Part shown: piece after piece, positions 55,117 to 64,000 of the stretch | Numbering within the stretch: the first letter of the stretch is position 1 | Layout: every line of letters starts with the position of its first letter | DNA from: Plebeiibacterium marinum | Lineage (GTDB): Bacteria; Bacteroidota; Bacteroidia; Bacteroidales; Marinilabiliaceae | Assembly: GCF_026013615.1 (NCBI RefSeq) | Contig: NZ_JAPDPI010000023.1 | Coordinates: forward strand, 1 to 64,000 | Reading direction: 5' to 3' | DNA: 64,000 nucleotides | Made by a program: the position numbers and the translations under genes | The notes under the pieces: model-generated | Told to the model about the DNA's origin: nothing | Database searches by the model: none | Seen by the model: the letters and a program-made list of their open reading frames with translations, nothing else

Positions 55117-57711
55117 TTAACTTGTTATGTACCTAAAGTTAACCCGCTTCGTATCCACTGAATATAAAGACTTTACAACCCTAACTTTCTTTATTCCCCC
55201 AGGTAACAAATCAAAATAATTGTCATCAAGGATGAGTCCGGACCTGTTATCATACAAGTATAAACCCCTTACCAACGTATTTGATTTAACTACAAGATAA
55301 AGTCCTTCTGCTGATTCTTCAAATGAAATATCTATTTCCGGTGATTGAAGCTTCTGTTCTTTCGCAGTTGTAAAAAAATGGGTTTTTGTACTTATTTCTT
55401 TCCCGTCTTCGCTTAGGGTCAGAGCCAAAACACAAGACTCCTTTGTAAAACCGTCTATTGATTCTGGGTTAAAAGATTCTAATTGAGTGCTTGTATTTTC
55501 CATTATATCAACATTTCGCACTTCACTATACAATATGTTTCCCTTAAAATCCATGAGCTGAATATTCATTTCTGCTTTTTTGTTTTCCTGAAGATCAGAA
55601 ACAACATATAACTCCACCTCATGTCCTTTATTTACTGCACTGATCATTACTGGCTCAAAAGCCTTTTTTACGGCATAATGAACTGCTTTCCATTTATGAT
55701 AATAATCGGTACTGCTCCAGCTGGCCACAGGCCAACAGTCGTTTATCTGCCAATAAAGCGATCCCATGCAATAGGGCATTGCCCTGCGGTGCGCCTCAAT
55801 AGCCATTCGTATACCATGGGCTTGCAAAACCTGGCTCATATATAAAAACTCCTCAAAATTATCAGGGACTTTGTAATACCAACTCAGGTATTCTTTAATG
55901 CGCAAGTTTCCAATACCGCTCCGCTGATGGGCAGCCATTACCTCTGATTCAATATCATAGTCTTCAGGCTTTGCGTAAGTCTGTACCGATTCAAAATCAG
56001 GAAACGACTGAAAGCCATATTCACTCATAAAGCGCGACTTGTATTTGTCGAAATCTTCAAATGGGTGCAATGCATGCCAAACTCCCCAATAGTGCGTATC
56101 TCCTGATGTGGATTCATAGCTGGCGTGATTATTGGGTTCATAACCTGACTGAGGTGAAGAAGGCCAATAATCCGTTTCTGTTAAACTATCCACTACCTGA
56201 GGTAGTATATCGTGAAAAATATCAGTATAAGCCCGGTGTATTTCTTCTTGCTGTTCTTTATTATAACGTTTTTTCCAGCCCCATCCTCCTTGTCCGTAAT
56301 GATGCCAGGCTGTATTTATTTCATTATTACCACACCATAGAACGATTGAAGGGTGGTTGTGTAATCGTGTTACATTATCAATTGCCTCCTGCTCTATATT
56401 CTTCAACATGGCCTCATTTCCCGGATACATGGAACAAGCAAACATAAAATCTTGCCAAACCATAATACCATTACGGTCGCATAATTCATAAAAATAATCA
56501 TCCTCATATATGCCACCTCCCCATATACGCAACATATTCATATTTGCATCAGCAGCATCGGCAACCACTTTTTCGTAATCAGATTTTGTAACACGAGGTA
56601 AAAAACTATCGTTAGGAATATAATTGGCTCCCTTTGCAAATACTCTTACCCCATTTAATTCAAACAAAAAAGTCTCGCCTTTATCATCTGCCTCCCTAAC
56701 CAACTTAACAGAACGCAACCCGGCAGATACCTTCTTATTTGATACCACCATCCCACCAACGACAACCTGCACATTAAAATCATACATTGTGGGATTTCCC
56801 AAACCATTACTCCACCACAATTTCGGATTGACAATTTCAAAAGGTACTGAAACCAAATTCATTCCTTTTTTTAACAGCACCTTTTTTACAGCAACAGCAC
56901 TTTTCTCTTTATCACTGTTTATTACCAATTCTGCTTCAAAACCATCGTTGGCATCTATATTGATTTCGGCAGTTAATTTGGCAAGCTGCTTTGTTACTGA
57001 GGGTTGCCTGATATAAACGGATTCAATATTTAAGTCATCCCAGCATCTTAGTTCTACCGGACGCCAGATACCCGAAGTTACAAACCGGGGGCCCCAATCC
57101 CATCCATAATGATAACCTGCCTTTCGTGTAAATACCGATATCTTTTTATCTCCCAATCCTCCATTCTCCGATTGGTCGTTTGTTGCCGGGTATGCATAAG
57201 GAGAAGCATTGTACAACTCCAGCCCCTTTTTAACGGGGGAATGCAAATATACCTTCAACAGATTTTCTCCTTCCATCAGCATTTTTTTTACATCTACCGA
57301 CCATTCCCTATGCATATTAAATGCCTCTAATATGAGTTTCCCATTAATAAACACATCCGCATAAGTATCCAATCCATAAAAATGTAAAACTACCTTATCT
57401 TTATCCAGTATATTTTTACCAACCGTAAATGTCTTCTGATAAACCCAGTCTTTTTTATCTATCCATTGCAAATCCTTTTCATTGGTCCTGTAAAAAGGAT
57501 CTTCAATCTGGTTATTATTCAATAAATCGGTATGGATTGTACCTGGCACAATAGCAGAACCTTTATGCTCTCCCTCAACGTCCTCATACGTCCAGCCCTT
57601 ATTGAGCCTTACTACAGTGTAATTATCAATCGGTTTTTGCTGACAAGCACATATGCCCATAACCCAACATATAAATATCCCAAAATTCTTTATGCTCCTA
57701 TATATGTTCAT
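55117..57711 (-). CDS. GH2 beta-mannosidase lipoprotein
   Basis: An 864-residue GH2 enzyme that removes beta-mannose from the non-reducing end of manno-oligosaccharides. The start RLNKGWTYEDVEGE and VPGTIHTDLLNNNQIEDPFYRTNE match known beta-mannosidases. The jelly-roll, Ig-like and barrel domains are followed by the acid/base WCGNNEINTAW and the nucleophile FMSEYGFQSFPDF. The leader contains MGICAC, a lipobox. The open frame begins at 57756 inside the MFS gene; the ATG at 57711 (MNIYRSIKNFG) is preferred. Transporter and mannosidase genes are 13 bp apart. Confidence 0.93.
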   Translation of the reverse strand: MNIYRSIKNFGIFICWVMGICACQQKPIDNYTVVRLNKGWTYEDVEGEHKGSAIVPGTIHTDLLNNNQIEDPFYRTNEKDLQWIDKKDWVYQKTFTVGKNILDKDKVVLHFYGLDTYADVFINGKLILEAFNMHREWSVDVKKMLMEGENLLKVYLHSPVKKGLELYNASPYAYPATNDQSENGGLGDKKISVFTRKAGYHYGWDWGPRFVTSGIWRPVELRCWDDLNIESVYIRQPSVTKQLAKLTAEINIDANDGFEAELVINSDKEKSAVAVKKVLLKKGMNLVSVPFEIVNPKLWWSNGLGNPTMYDFNVQVVVGGMVVSNKKVSAGLRSVKLVREADDKGETFLFELNGVRVFAKGANYIPNDSFLPRVTKSDYEKVVADAADANMNMLRIWGGGIYEDDYFYELCDRNGIMVWQDFMFACSMYPGNEAMLKNIEQEAIDNVTRLHNHPSIVLWCGNNEINTAWHHYGQGGWGWKKRYNKEQQEEIHRAYTDIFHDILPQVVDSLTETDYWPSSPQSGYEPNNHASYESTSGDTHYWGVWHALHPFEDFDKYKSRFMSEYGFQSFPDFESVQTYAKPEDYDIESEVMAAHQRSGIGNLRIKEYLSWYYKVPDNFEEFLYMSQVLQAHGIRMAIEAHRRAMPYCMGSLYWQINDCWPVASWSSTDYYHKWKAVHYAVKKAFEPVMISAVNKGHEVELYVVSDLQENKKAEMNIQLMDFKGNILYSEVRNVDIMENTSTQLESFNPESIDGFTKESCVLALTLSEDGKEISTKTHFFTTAKEQKLQSPEIDISFEESAEGLYLVVKSNTLVRGLYLYDNRSGLILDDNYFDLLPGGIKKVRVVKSLYSVDTKRVNFRYITS

Positions 57712-57724
57712 CTTGCACTGAATT

Positions 57725-59107
57725 TTATACCTTATTAATCCTTTCGTTAAGTTCATCCTTAACTTTCTTCATATAACTCTCGTTTAATTTGTATACCAAC
57801 AAAAAAACAACAGAAAGGCCTGCTGCCACAGCAGGTACAACGCTCATCATAAACCTGATTCCGGTTTGGGATTCTGCTGTTACATTGTTAGGAGAATATC
57901 CTACAGAAGCCAATATATATCCGGTTAGAGCAATACCCAAAGTGCTTCCCAGTTTTTGCGACATACTAATTGAAGAAAAAATAAGACCTGTAGCCCTGCG
58001 TCCGGATTTCCATTCTGAGTAATCAGCAATATCGCCAAACATAGCAAGCATTAACGGAATTGGTAAACCTGCGGCAATACCTACAACAACCTGAAGCAAC
58101 AATAACATATAAATATCATTTGGCGATATTGGGTAATATAATAAACTGGCAACTAATGATATGATCATAAATACCATATAAGCTTTCTTTTTTCCCAATG
58201 TCTTTGCCATCCAGGTTGCCATAAAAACCCCCAGTATATTTGCCCCTGTCCACACCGGAACCAAAATGCCGGTTAAAGCCTTATAATCAAGATGCCATAC
58301 ATTGCCAAATAGCATTAACTCCTGCTCCCCAAAATAATACTTTAAATAATAAACCGCAGCTCCTTCCCTCAACTGGTTAAATATCACAGTAAAAACACCA
58401 ACTGCTAAAAGGATAAACCATTGTTTATTATGCAACAAATCTTTCAGGTCTTCTTTTATCGATGATTTTTCTTGCTTTAAAGGTTTTACACGTTCCCTTG
58501 TTAAAAAGAAGGTCAACAAGAAAAACACTACAGACAATACGCCAAATATTCCTACTGCCATTTGCCAGCCCAACTGTTCATTATCCCCTCCGAGCACACC
58601 TGCCATTTTAAGCAAGGTTGCCTGAACCAAAATACCACCTCCAAATGCAAATGCATAACGATATGAGGCCAACGAAGTTCTTTGAACTGAATCGGAAGTT
58701 ATAACCCCTATCAGTGATGAATACGGAACATTTACTACTGTATAAATCATCATCATTAGCGAATAACTGACATAAGCATAAATAAGCTTACCGTTTTCGG
58801 CAAATCCCGGGGTTGTAAATGTAAGAACTCCTATAATTGCAAAAGGGACTGAAAACCACAGCAGGTAAGGCCGAAACTGCCCCCATTTTGTTTTTGTACG
58901 GTCGGCAATTGCCCCCATAATCAAATCATTAAGCGCATCCCAAAAGCGGGTAATCAAAATCATGGTACCTGCCGCAGCTGCCGAAATACCAAACACATCT
59001 GTATAAAAGAATATCAAAAAAGTTGTAAACAACTTATAGAACATGGAAGATGCTGCATCTCCAAAACCATATCCTATTTTTTCTTTAAAGGAAACTTTAT
59101 TTATCAT
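57725..59107 (-). CDS. GPH-family sugar:cation symporter (MFS)
   Basis: A 460-residue inner-membrane transporter with 12 predicted helices of the MelB/GPH family. VSFKEKIGYGFGDAASSMFY, FWDALNDLIMGAIADRTKTKWGQFRPYLLW and FGDIADYSEWKSGRRATGLIFS are family signatures. In mannan loci of Bacteroides such a protein carries mannobiose or mannosyl-glucose into the cytoplasm, where the epimerase and GH130 act. It lies 13 bp before GH2. A 287-bp gap with a fold-back repeat separates it from GH130. Confidence 0.9.
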   Translation of the reverse strand: MINKVSFKEKIGYGFGDAASSMFYKLFTTFLIFFYTDVFGISAAAAGTMILITRFWDALNDLIMGAIADRTKTKWGQFRPYLLWFSVPFAIIGVLTFTTPGFAENGKLIYAYVSYSLMMMIYTVVNVPYSSLIGVITSDSVQRTSLASYRYAFAFGGGILVQATLLKMAGVLGGDNEQLGWQMAVGIFGVLSVVFFLLTFFLTRERVKPLKQEKSSIKEDLKDLLHNKQWFILLAVGVFTVIFNQLREGAAVYYLKYYFGEQELMLFGNVWHLDYKALTGILVPVWTGANILGVFMATWMAKTLGKKKAYMVFMIISLVASLLYYPISPNDIYMLLLLQVVVGIAAGLPIPLMLAMFGDIADYSEWKSGRRATGLIFSSISMSQKLGSTLGIALTGYILASVGYSPNNVTAESQTGIRFMMSVVPAVAAGLSVVFLLVYKLNESYMKKVKDELNERINKV

Positions 59108-59160
59108 AGATTTTATTTTAGATTTTAAACTCTTTCAATTGCTACCGCATAATATAATTA

Positions 59161-59315
59161 GTGCTTGCAAGAAAACTGCTGAAATTTATGTTAGCCCACC
59201 CACACCCCTCAGTCCCCTAAAGGGGAAGTTGCTCCCGCACAGCGCGTTGGAATTTTCCCTTTTAGGGGATCAAAGGGGTGAGCGTAGGAATCACGAGTTT
59301 TCTTGCAGAAATTAA
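59161..59315. repeat. Fold-back intergenic repeat, copy 2
   Basis: Matches 37242-37412 along its length. The ends form a perfect 12-bp inverted repeat (TGCAAGAAAACT, 59166-59177; AGTTTTCTTGCA, 59296-59307). Inside, CACCCCT (59203-59209) faces AGGGGTG (59274-59280), and a 15-bp segment (59213-59227) pairs with 59255-59269 at 14 of 15 positions, so the whole element can fold into one long hairpin. It lies between the GH130 and transporter genes. Confidence 0.88.
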
Positions 59316-59394
59316 TCATGCGGTTACCATACCTTTATCACACAAAAAATTAGTGCGGCAGCAATTAACCTGATATTGCACCAACCTGATAGAT

Positions 59395-60606
59395 TTAATC
59401 AAGCAAATGCATAAAATCTTTATTCTGATCAACCAGCTTGTTAATAGTTTCTACACTCAAATGCGAATGCAGCTGATCCTGAGGTGAATTGATACAATAA
59501 TCTACCAGCTGATCAATTGTAGTTGTAGCCACATGCATGCGTGTGTCTGATGAAGCGTAATAGATAAAAACTTTCCTCTGCCCCTCAGGCAGGCTGGCAT
59601 CTTCATCAACAATCCAACCATTGGAAAAAACCACATTGGAGACATCCCCTACCCGCTCATCTTTTAAGGGTGCGATAAAATGACCATGAGGTTTATGCGT
59701 AATAACCCAGGGTTTCTCCAGATCAGTCATAAACATATACAGCGTATACCTTAACCCTGCCGCAGTATTCCGCACGCCATGAGCCAATTGCAGCCATCCT
59801 TTATCGGTACGTATTGGCGCCGGCCCCAATCCATTTTTTACTTCGTAAATAGTGTGATAGGTTTTCGCATCAACAATTACCTCTTCCTTAACTTCTGGAT
59901 GCTCTATGGAATCGGACAACCCAAATCCAATCCCCCCTCCATTTCCGGTATCAATAAACCCATCTTGCGGGCGGGTATAAAATGCATATTTGCCCTCTAT
60001 TAAATGTGGGAAAAGTACCACATTACGTTGTTGACCTGTCGTTGATATTAAATCAGGCAAACGTTGCCAGTTTACCAAATCCTTTGTCCGTGCAATACCT
60101 GCTGCAGCTACAGCGCTACTGGTGTCACCCTCCGGGGCTTCGGGATCTTTTCGTTCGGTACAAAACACCCCGTAAATCCAACCATCATCGTGTTGGGTTA
60201 AGCGCATATCATATACATTGGTATCCGGATTCTCTGTTTGAGGCAGTGTTATGGGTTTATCCCAAAACTTAAACCCATCAATTCCGTTATCACTTTCGGC
60301 AATAGCAAAAAAGGATTTCCGGTCGTTACCTTCAACCCTGACAGCCAATAAATATTTTCCATTCAATTTAATTGCACCGGCATTAAATGCAGCATTAAAC
60401 CCAATACGCTCCATTAAAAATGGATTATTCTGCTTATTTAAATCATAGCGCCAATGCAAAGGCACATGATTGCGCGTTAGCACAGGATTTTTGTACTTGC
60501 AATATATTCCATTACTACTGAATAGTTCTTCATTTGGTTTTTGAACCAATTCTTCATGTTCTTTTTTAATCTTTTCTAAACGGGTATTGAAAATATCTTT
60601 GTTCAT
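59395..60606 (-). CDS. Mannosyl-glucose phosphorylase (GH130 subfamily 1)
   Basis: A 403-residue five-bladed propeller enzyme that phosphorolyses 4-O-beta-D-mannosyl-D-glucose to mannose-1-phosphate and glucose. The proton-donor region DTNVYDMRLTQHDDGW contains Asp133, in line with Asp131 of the Bacteroides fragilis enzyme; the phosphate-binding part includes QQRNVVLFPH, THKPHGHFI and YYASSDTRMHVATTTI. No signal peptide, so cytoplasmic. The gene works with the epimerase at 43671. It follows the GH26 gene by 20 bp. Confidence 0.93.
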   Translation of the reverse strand: MNKDIFNTRLEKIKKEHEELVQKPNEELFSSNGIYCKYKNPVLTRNHVPLHWRYDLNKQNNPFLMERIGFNAAFNAGAIKLNGKYLLAVRVEGNDRKSFFAIAESDNGIDGFKFWDKPITLPQTENPDTNVYDMRLTQHDDGWIYGVFCTERKDPEAPEGDTSSAVAAAGIARTKDLVNWQRLPDLISTTGQQRNVVLFPHLIEGKYAFYTRPQDGFIDTGNGGGIGFGLSDSIEHPEVKEEVIVDAKTYHTIYEVKNGLGPAPIRTDKGWLQLAHGVRNTAAGLRYTLYMFMTDLEKPWVITHKPHGHFIAPLKDERVGDVSNVVFSNGWIVDEDASLPEGQRKVFIYYASSDTRMHVATTTIDQLVDYCINSPQDQLHSHLSVETINKLVDQNKDFMHLLD

Positions 60607-60626
60607 AACTGTATTTTAAGTTTACA

Positions 60627-61724
60627 TCAATGACTACTATTTTTAAACTGCACCAAATCATTTAACAACCAAACATCCTTTCTGGAAAGAAACTCTTTTG
60701 CATATTTAGCCGAAGCATGTTCCGGATAAGGAAAAAAGAAATGTTTTAAAGGATCGTTACGCCATACTAAGGCATAACTGATATTTGCAGCTACAATACT
60801 GTCGCTCAGCACCCGCCCTAGTTTACTTGTATACCAGGTTGGATCCGGTATGTTTTCATACCCACTTTCTGTTAAAGCAGATACTTTTCCCTTTTCGTTG
60901 GCATATTCAATTACAATATGTAATTTTTTTACGGCCTCATCAAGCAATCCTTCAGTATACAGGTCGTAATAATTATCCATTCCTATAACATCTACATACT
61001 CATCTCCCGGATACCAGGTAAGGTATTCCTCTCGGGTATAAAAGTTCCTGTCGGGAGAATAAGCAACCAGCATCTGGTCAAGCCCTTTTTCGTTGCGTAA
61101 ATATTCCACGGTAAAGCGGAATAATTCCTTAAACTCTTCAGGAGTGCAACAGGTGCTACCCCACCAAAACCATGTTCCATCCATTTCGTGCCAGGGGCGA
61201 AAAATAAAAGGAACTTTAACTCCGTTGGTAGCAATTACACTGTTTAAAAAATCAGCCAGTGCATCTAAATCTTCCTTAAATGCCTCATGAAACTCACCTC
61301 CAGGAATAATCTTATCAACAACCCGTTTATCAGTATTCCAGGAATCAACACGGTCAATAACCGAAAAGGGATGCCAGCTAAAGGTATTTATTCCCCCTTG
61401 CCCATAAGCTTTTACTGCGTACTTTCGGATATTATCAAAGGTAATTGTATCAAGATTGGCTTCCACACCTTTTTCAATACCTCCTAACTCCCAACCAAAC
61501 ACAGCCGGATAATCACCAGCAACCCTTTTTACATCTGAATTCCCTTCAACATCCTTCCAATAGTAACCATATGCATAAGTGTCCTGATGTCCAAATAAAA
61601 CACCATTCCCTTTAACGGCTTTCAGTACTTCCAGCATTTTTTCTTTCTCAGTCACTTTAGCTTTTGGCGCTTTGCATCCTACAACTACGACCATAATAAA
61701 AGCAATACAAACAACAATTCTCAT
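60627..61724 (-). CDS. GH26 beta-mannanase/mannobiohydrolase lipoprotein
   Basis: A 365-residue lipoprotein (VVVVGC lipobox) made almost only of a GH26 barrel: GVLFGHQDTYAYGYYW, NTFSWHPFSV, PFIFRPWHEMDGTWFWWG (acid/base Glu), DEYVDVIGMDNYYDL and SALTESGYENIP (nucleophile Glu). The close match to short Bacteroides GH26 enzymes suggests a periplasmic or surface enzyme releasing mannobiose. It lacks the Ig-like domain of the other GH26. The open frame starts at 61754, but the ATG at 61724 (MRIVVCIAFI) is used. It is 13 bp after the acetylesterase gene and 20 bp before GH130. Confidence 0.92.
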   Translation of the reverse strand: MRIVVCIAFIMVVVVGCKAPKAKVTEKEKMLEVLKAVKGNGVLFGHQDTYAYGYYWKDVEGNSDVKRVAGDYPAVFGWELGGIEKGVEANLDTITFDNIRKYAVKAYGQGGINTFSWHPFSVIDRVDSWNTDKRVVDKIIPGGEFHEAFKEDLDALADFLNSVIATNGVKVPFIFRPWHEMDGTWFWWGSTCCTPEEFKELFRFTVEYLRNEKGLDQMLVAYSPDRNFYTREEYLTWYPGDEYVDVIGMDNYYDLYTEGLLDEAVKKLHIVIEYANEKGKVSALTESGYENIPDPTWYTSKLGRVLSDSIVAANISYALVWRNDPLKHFFFPYPEHASAKYAKEFLSRKDVWLLNDLVQFKNSSH

Positions 61725-61737
61725 AATAATTAATATA

Positions 61738-62583
61738 TTACTCGTTATCAACATTATACCCTAATATCCCCAACATCATTAAGGCGTACCTTCTTCCTAA
61801 TTCTCTATAACCTTCGGAGCTAAAGTGAACCTTGTCACCCTGATCTGTACACCCACCAGAGGATACAACATGAGCTGTTTTAACAACATCGGGCAACGTT
61901 GCTATAATCTCATTCATACTGGCACATTTACCTTCCTGATCTTTATGCACAACCTCTCCTACAATTATCGGCACCTGTTTTGGCTTTAAATGCAAATCCT
62001 TCATCATATCCTTATAAATCTTTTTTACATACCCGGGCCATTTTTCATCATCAGTATTTGTTTCTCCCTGATGCAATAATATTCCCTTTATAACGCCGTC
62101 CTTTTGCGCCAGTTTTGCCAAATCAATTAAGTGCTTGTATGGATTGCCACCGTACGATTTAATCTTTTCCACAAACCATTTATCAGTGTATGTCGAATCA
62201 TAGTCCTGATACAAATCCTTATCAAACAACCTGATGTCACAACCTCCAACAGCCACATGAACCACCCCAATGGTTATGTCTTCCGGCAAATTTTGAATCA
62301 TTGTCCTACCAAAATAGTCAGCTGGCGAAAGCCCCGAGAAACATTGGCATAAAGGAGCTACTGCAGGATACCAGTTCCCTTTCATTCTGTTTAAATTAGG
62401 ACAATCAACAGATTGCAGCACTTTAAATCTTGATTCAGCAATTTTATCTTCCTCTTCTATTTTCCCCTGTCCTTCCATATTCGATTGTCCGAAACACAGA
62501 TAAATATGAAAATCAGAATTTTGCGAAAACCCGGCAAATGGTATTAAAACCAAAGCCAACAATACTATTACTTTTATATTCAT
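61738..62583 (-). CDS. SGNH acetylesterase (sialate O-acetylesterase/CE6-like)
   Basis: A 281-residue exported esterase. After the signal peptide (MNIKVIVLLALVLIPFAGFS), YLCFGQSNMEGQG contains the nucleophile Ser, VAVGGCDI and LLHQGETN are inner blocks, and GDKVHFSSEGYRELGRRYA supplies the Asp-His pair. The family contains acetylesterases acting on sialic acids, xylan and mannan. In this operon, between GH94 and GH26, removal of acetyl groups from mannan or glucomannan is the most likely task. No lipobox was seen. Confidence 0.82.
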   Translation of the reverse strand: MNIKVIVLLALVLIPFAGFSQNSDFHIYLCFGQSNMEGQGKIEEEDKIAESRFKVLQSVDCPNLNRMKGNWYPAVAPLCQCFSGLSPADYFGRTMIQNLPEDITIGVVHVAVGGCDIRLFDKDLYQDYDSTYTDKWFVEKIKSYGGNPYKHLIDLAKLAQKDGVIKGILLHQGETNTDDEKWPGYVKKIYKDMMKDLHLKPKQVPIIVGEVVHKDQEGKCASMNEIIATLPDVVKTAHVVSSGGCTDQGDKVHFSSEGYRELGRRYALMMLGILGYNVDNE

Positions 62584-62618
62584 AACTTGTATTTTTAAAA
62601 TAATATGGAATGGTGCGT

Positions 62619-64000
62619 TTAATACATGATAACCTCAACCTGATACACCCCTCCGGCTTTTTGAAGAGGAATCAGGTTACCATCTACCTTATTTCCATTT
62701 ATGCTTAACGCCTTCACCCCATGTCCCCGTTCTCCATTTACAATATTAATTTTATAGGTAGCTCCCCTAAATTTGCGTGTAAACTGATATTCCTCCATCG
62801 CCTTTGGCAAACATGGATCTACAAGAAGCCCTTCATATTCTGGCCTGACACCTAAAATAAATTGGGTGATGGCATAAAAGTTCCATGCCGCGGTTCCTGT
62901 TAACCAGGAGTTTTTAGCCTCACCTGGAATATATGCATCTTTACCTGCAATCATTTGTGCATACACATAGGGTTCTGTCCTGTGCAAATCACTGATTTCT
63001 TCCAAATAGGCCGGACAAATTTTTTGGTAATACTCCCATGCCCTATCCCCTCTTCCAATCCGGGTTTCACCGATCATAATCCAAGGGTTGTTATGACAAA
63101 ATATCCCGGCATTCTCCTTATATCCTTTAGGATAGGTTGAAATTTCGCCGTATTCTACTACATACCTGGTAAAAGCAGGATTATTTAGCACAATACCATA
63201 TTCGCAATCCAAACGCTCTTTTACGGCATCTAAAGATTTTTCACACATCCCCTCATCCTTACCTATACCAGCCATGGTACACCAACCTTGAGATTCTATA
63301 AATATCTTACCCTCCTCATTTTCATCAGAGCCCACTTTGTTACCATAAAAATCATAGGCTCGCAAAAACCATTCTCCATCCCATCCTTTTGATTTAACAG
63401 CCTCAGCCATCTTGTTGACTTCAGATTTTGCCCTGGCAGCCTCATCGGTTTTACCCAACTTTTCACAAAGCTCCACATAATCGGTTCCGTATACCACAAA
63501 CAACCCGGCAATCATAACCGACTCTGCCTTTGAGCCTTTCGTATTATTTTCAGTAGTTTGAAACGACTCGTTGGGATTTGTAGAAAAACAGTTCAGGTTT
63601 AAACAATCGTTCCAATCTGCCCTACCTATCAATGGCAAACCATTTGGTCCCAAATTTTTGATTACATGATTAAAAGAAATGGTTAAATGATCAAATAAGG
63701 ATTGCGCTATACTTTCATCATTATCAAACGGAACCATTTCATCCAATATCGAAAAATCACCGGTTTCCTTAATATAACTAACGGTGCCCAGTATCAGCCA
63801 AAGCGGATCATCATTAAAACCGCCACCAATGGCATCATTGCCTCTTTTGGTTAAAGGCTGGTATTGATGGTAACATCCTCCATCAGGAAACTGTGTTGAA
63901 GCAATATCAATAATCCGCTCCCGGGCACGTTCAGGTACCTGGTGCACAAAACCTATCAGATCCTGATTGCTATCCCTGAATCCCATTCCCCGGCCAATAC
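62619..64000 (-). CDS. GH94 cellobiose phosphorylase-type enzyme, C-terminal part (runs off window end)
   Basis: About 459 residues are visible and the frame stays open to the window end; [20 protein letters not shown] is the usual mid-protein GH94 block, so the start is beyond base 64000. FNDDPLWLI holds the catalytic Asp; [35 protein letters not shown] and [20 protein letters not shown] are standard. Full cellobiose phosphorylases have about 810-820 residues. No lyase or hydrolase role is expected; phosphorolysis of cellobiose or a related beta-glucosyl disaccharide to glucose-1-phosphate is likely. It would handle glucose-containing pieces of glucomannan. Confidence 0.88.
   Translation of the reverse strand, partial: IGRGMGFRDSNQDLIGFVHQVPERARERIIDIASTQFPDGGCYHQYQPLTKRGNDAIGGGFNDDPLWLILGTVSYIKETGDFSILDEMVPFDNDESIAQSLFDHLTISFNHVIKNLGPNGLPLIGRADWNDCLNLNCFSTNPNESFQTTENNTKGSKAESVMIAGLFVVYGTDYVELCEKLGKTDEAARAKSEVNKMAEAVKSKGWDGEWFLRAYDFYGNKVGSDENEEGKIFIESQGWCTMAGIGKDEGMCEKSLDAVKERLDCEYGIVLNNPAFTRYVVEYGEISTYPKGYKENAGIFCHNNPWIMIGETRIGRGDRAWEYYQKICPAYLEEISDLHRTEPYVYAQMIAGKDAYIPGEAKNSWLTGTAAWNFYAITQFILGVRPEYEGLLVDPCLPKAMEEYQFTRKFRGATYKINIVNGERGHGVKALSINGNKVDGNLIPLQKAGGVYQVEVIMY

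Noticed and set aside
59043-59315. 90-codon plus-strand open frame over the second fold-back repeat
   Set aside because: Begins opposite the transporter gene and runs through the repeat; no similarity recognised and the reading frame is not kept in the other copy.

Overview
The window looks like the chromosome of a plant- or algal-polysaccharide-degrading member of the Bacteroidota, probably the Bacteroidales/Marinilabiliales. The base composition is AT-rich. There are two SusC/SusD pairs, lipoprotein enzymes with short Cys lipoboxes, a hybrid two-component (HTCS) regulator, type IX secretion C-terminal tails on two enzymes, and promoter boxes of the Bacteroidota form TAnnTTTG. Genus cannot be set from the sequence alone. 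No tRNA, rRNA, CRISPR array, transposase or phage gene was found.

Layout. (1) 1-7,176 (minus strand): an L-arabinose operon, araR - araA - SSS symporter - araD - araB - rpiB - tkt (tkt is cut by the window start). It takes arabinose to xylulose-5-phosphate and into the pentose phosphate pathway. AraR is a Nudix-fold regulator whose box has lost all its catalytic glutamates; three TAGTA-N5-TACTA-type sites lie upstream of araA and araR. (2) 7,470-24,104 (minus): an eleven-gene pectin utilisation locus: GH105, PL1, SusC, SusD, a DUF4957-like beta-helix lipoprotein, PL9 with a type IX tail, CE8, GH28, CE12, an alpha/beta-hydrolase esterase and a strongly diverged CE8. A divergent HTCS (24,351-28,712, plus) is the likely regulator, followed by uxaC (uronate isomerase), which has a large palindromic operator and a strong terminator. 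(3) 30,530-36,776 (plus): a MarR-controlled RND efflux operon (MarR, membrane fusion protein, RND pump, outer membrane factor) with two matching 25-bp operators. (4) 36,777-37,481: a 705-bp gene-free convergent region full of structure: a 17-bp perfect hairpin, a 47-bp near-palindrome, five TTCTACC units spaced 20-21 bp and one copy of a fold-back repeat. (5) 37,482-41,054 (minus): a 1,190-residue multidomain PL1-type lyase with a type IX tail. (6) 41,301-64,000 (minus): a beta-mannan/glucomannan locus with GH5_4, GH5_8, mannobiose 2-epimerase, two GH26, two surface glycan-binding lipoproteins, SusD, SusC, GH2, a GPH transporter, GH130, an SGNH acetylesterase and a GH94 phosphorylase cut by the window end. 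A second copy of the fold-back repeat sits inside this locus.

How the parts work together. Pectin is deacetylated, demethylated and cut outside or in the periplasm, imported by SusCD and finished by GH105 and GH28; galacturonate enters UxaC and arabinose from side chains enters the ara operon. In the mannan locus, surface endo-enzymes cut (gluco)mannan and the SusCD system imports oligosaccharides. Mannobiose is then made or released, carried inward by the GPH transporter, epimerised to mannosyl-glucose and phosphorolysed by GH130, while GH94 would phosphorolyse cello-type disaccharides. The presence of GH5_4, GH130 and GH94, with no alpha-galactosidase in view, points to glucomannan rather than galactomannan. 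The systems belong to known families; the least explained signals are the non-coding repeats.
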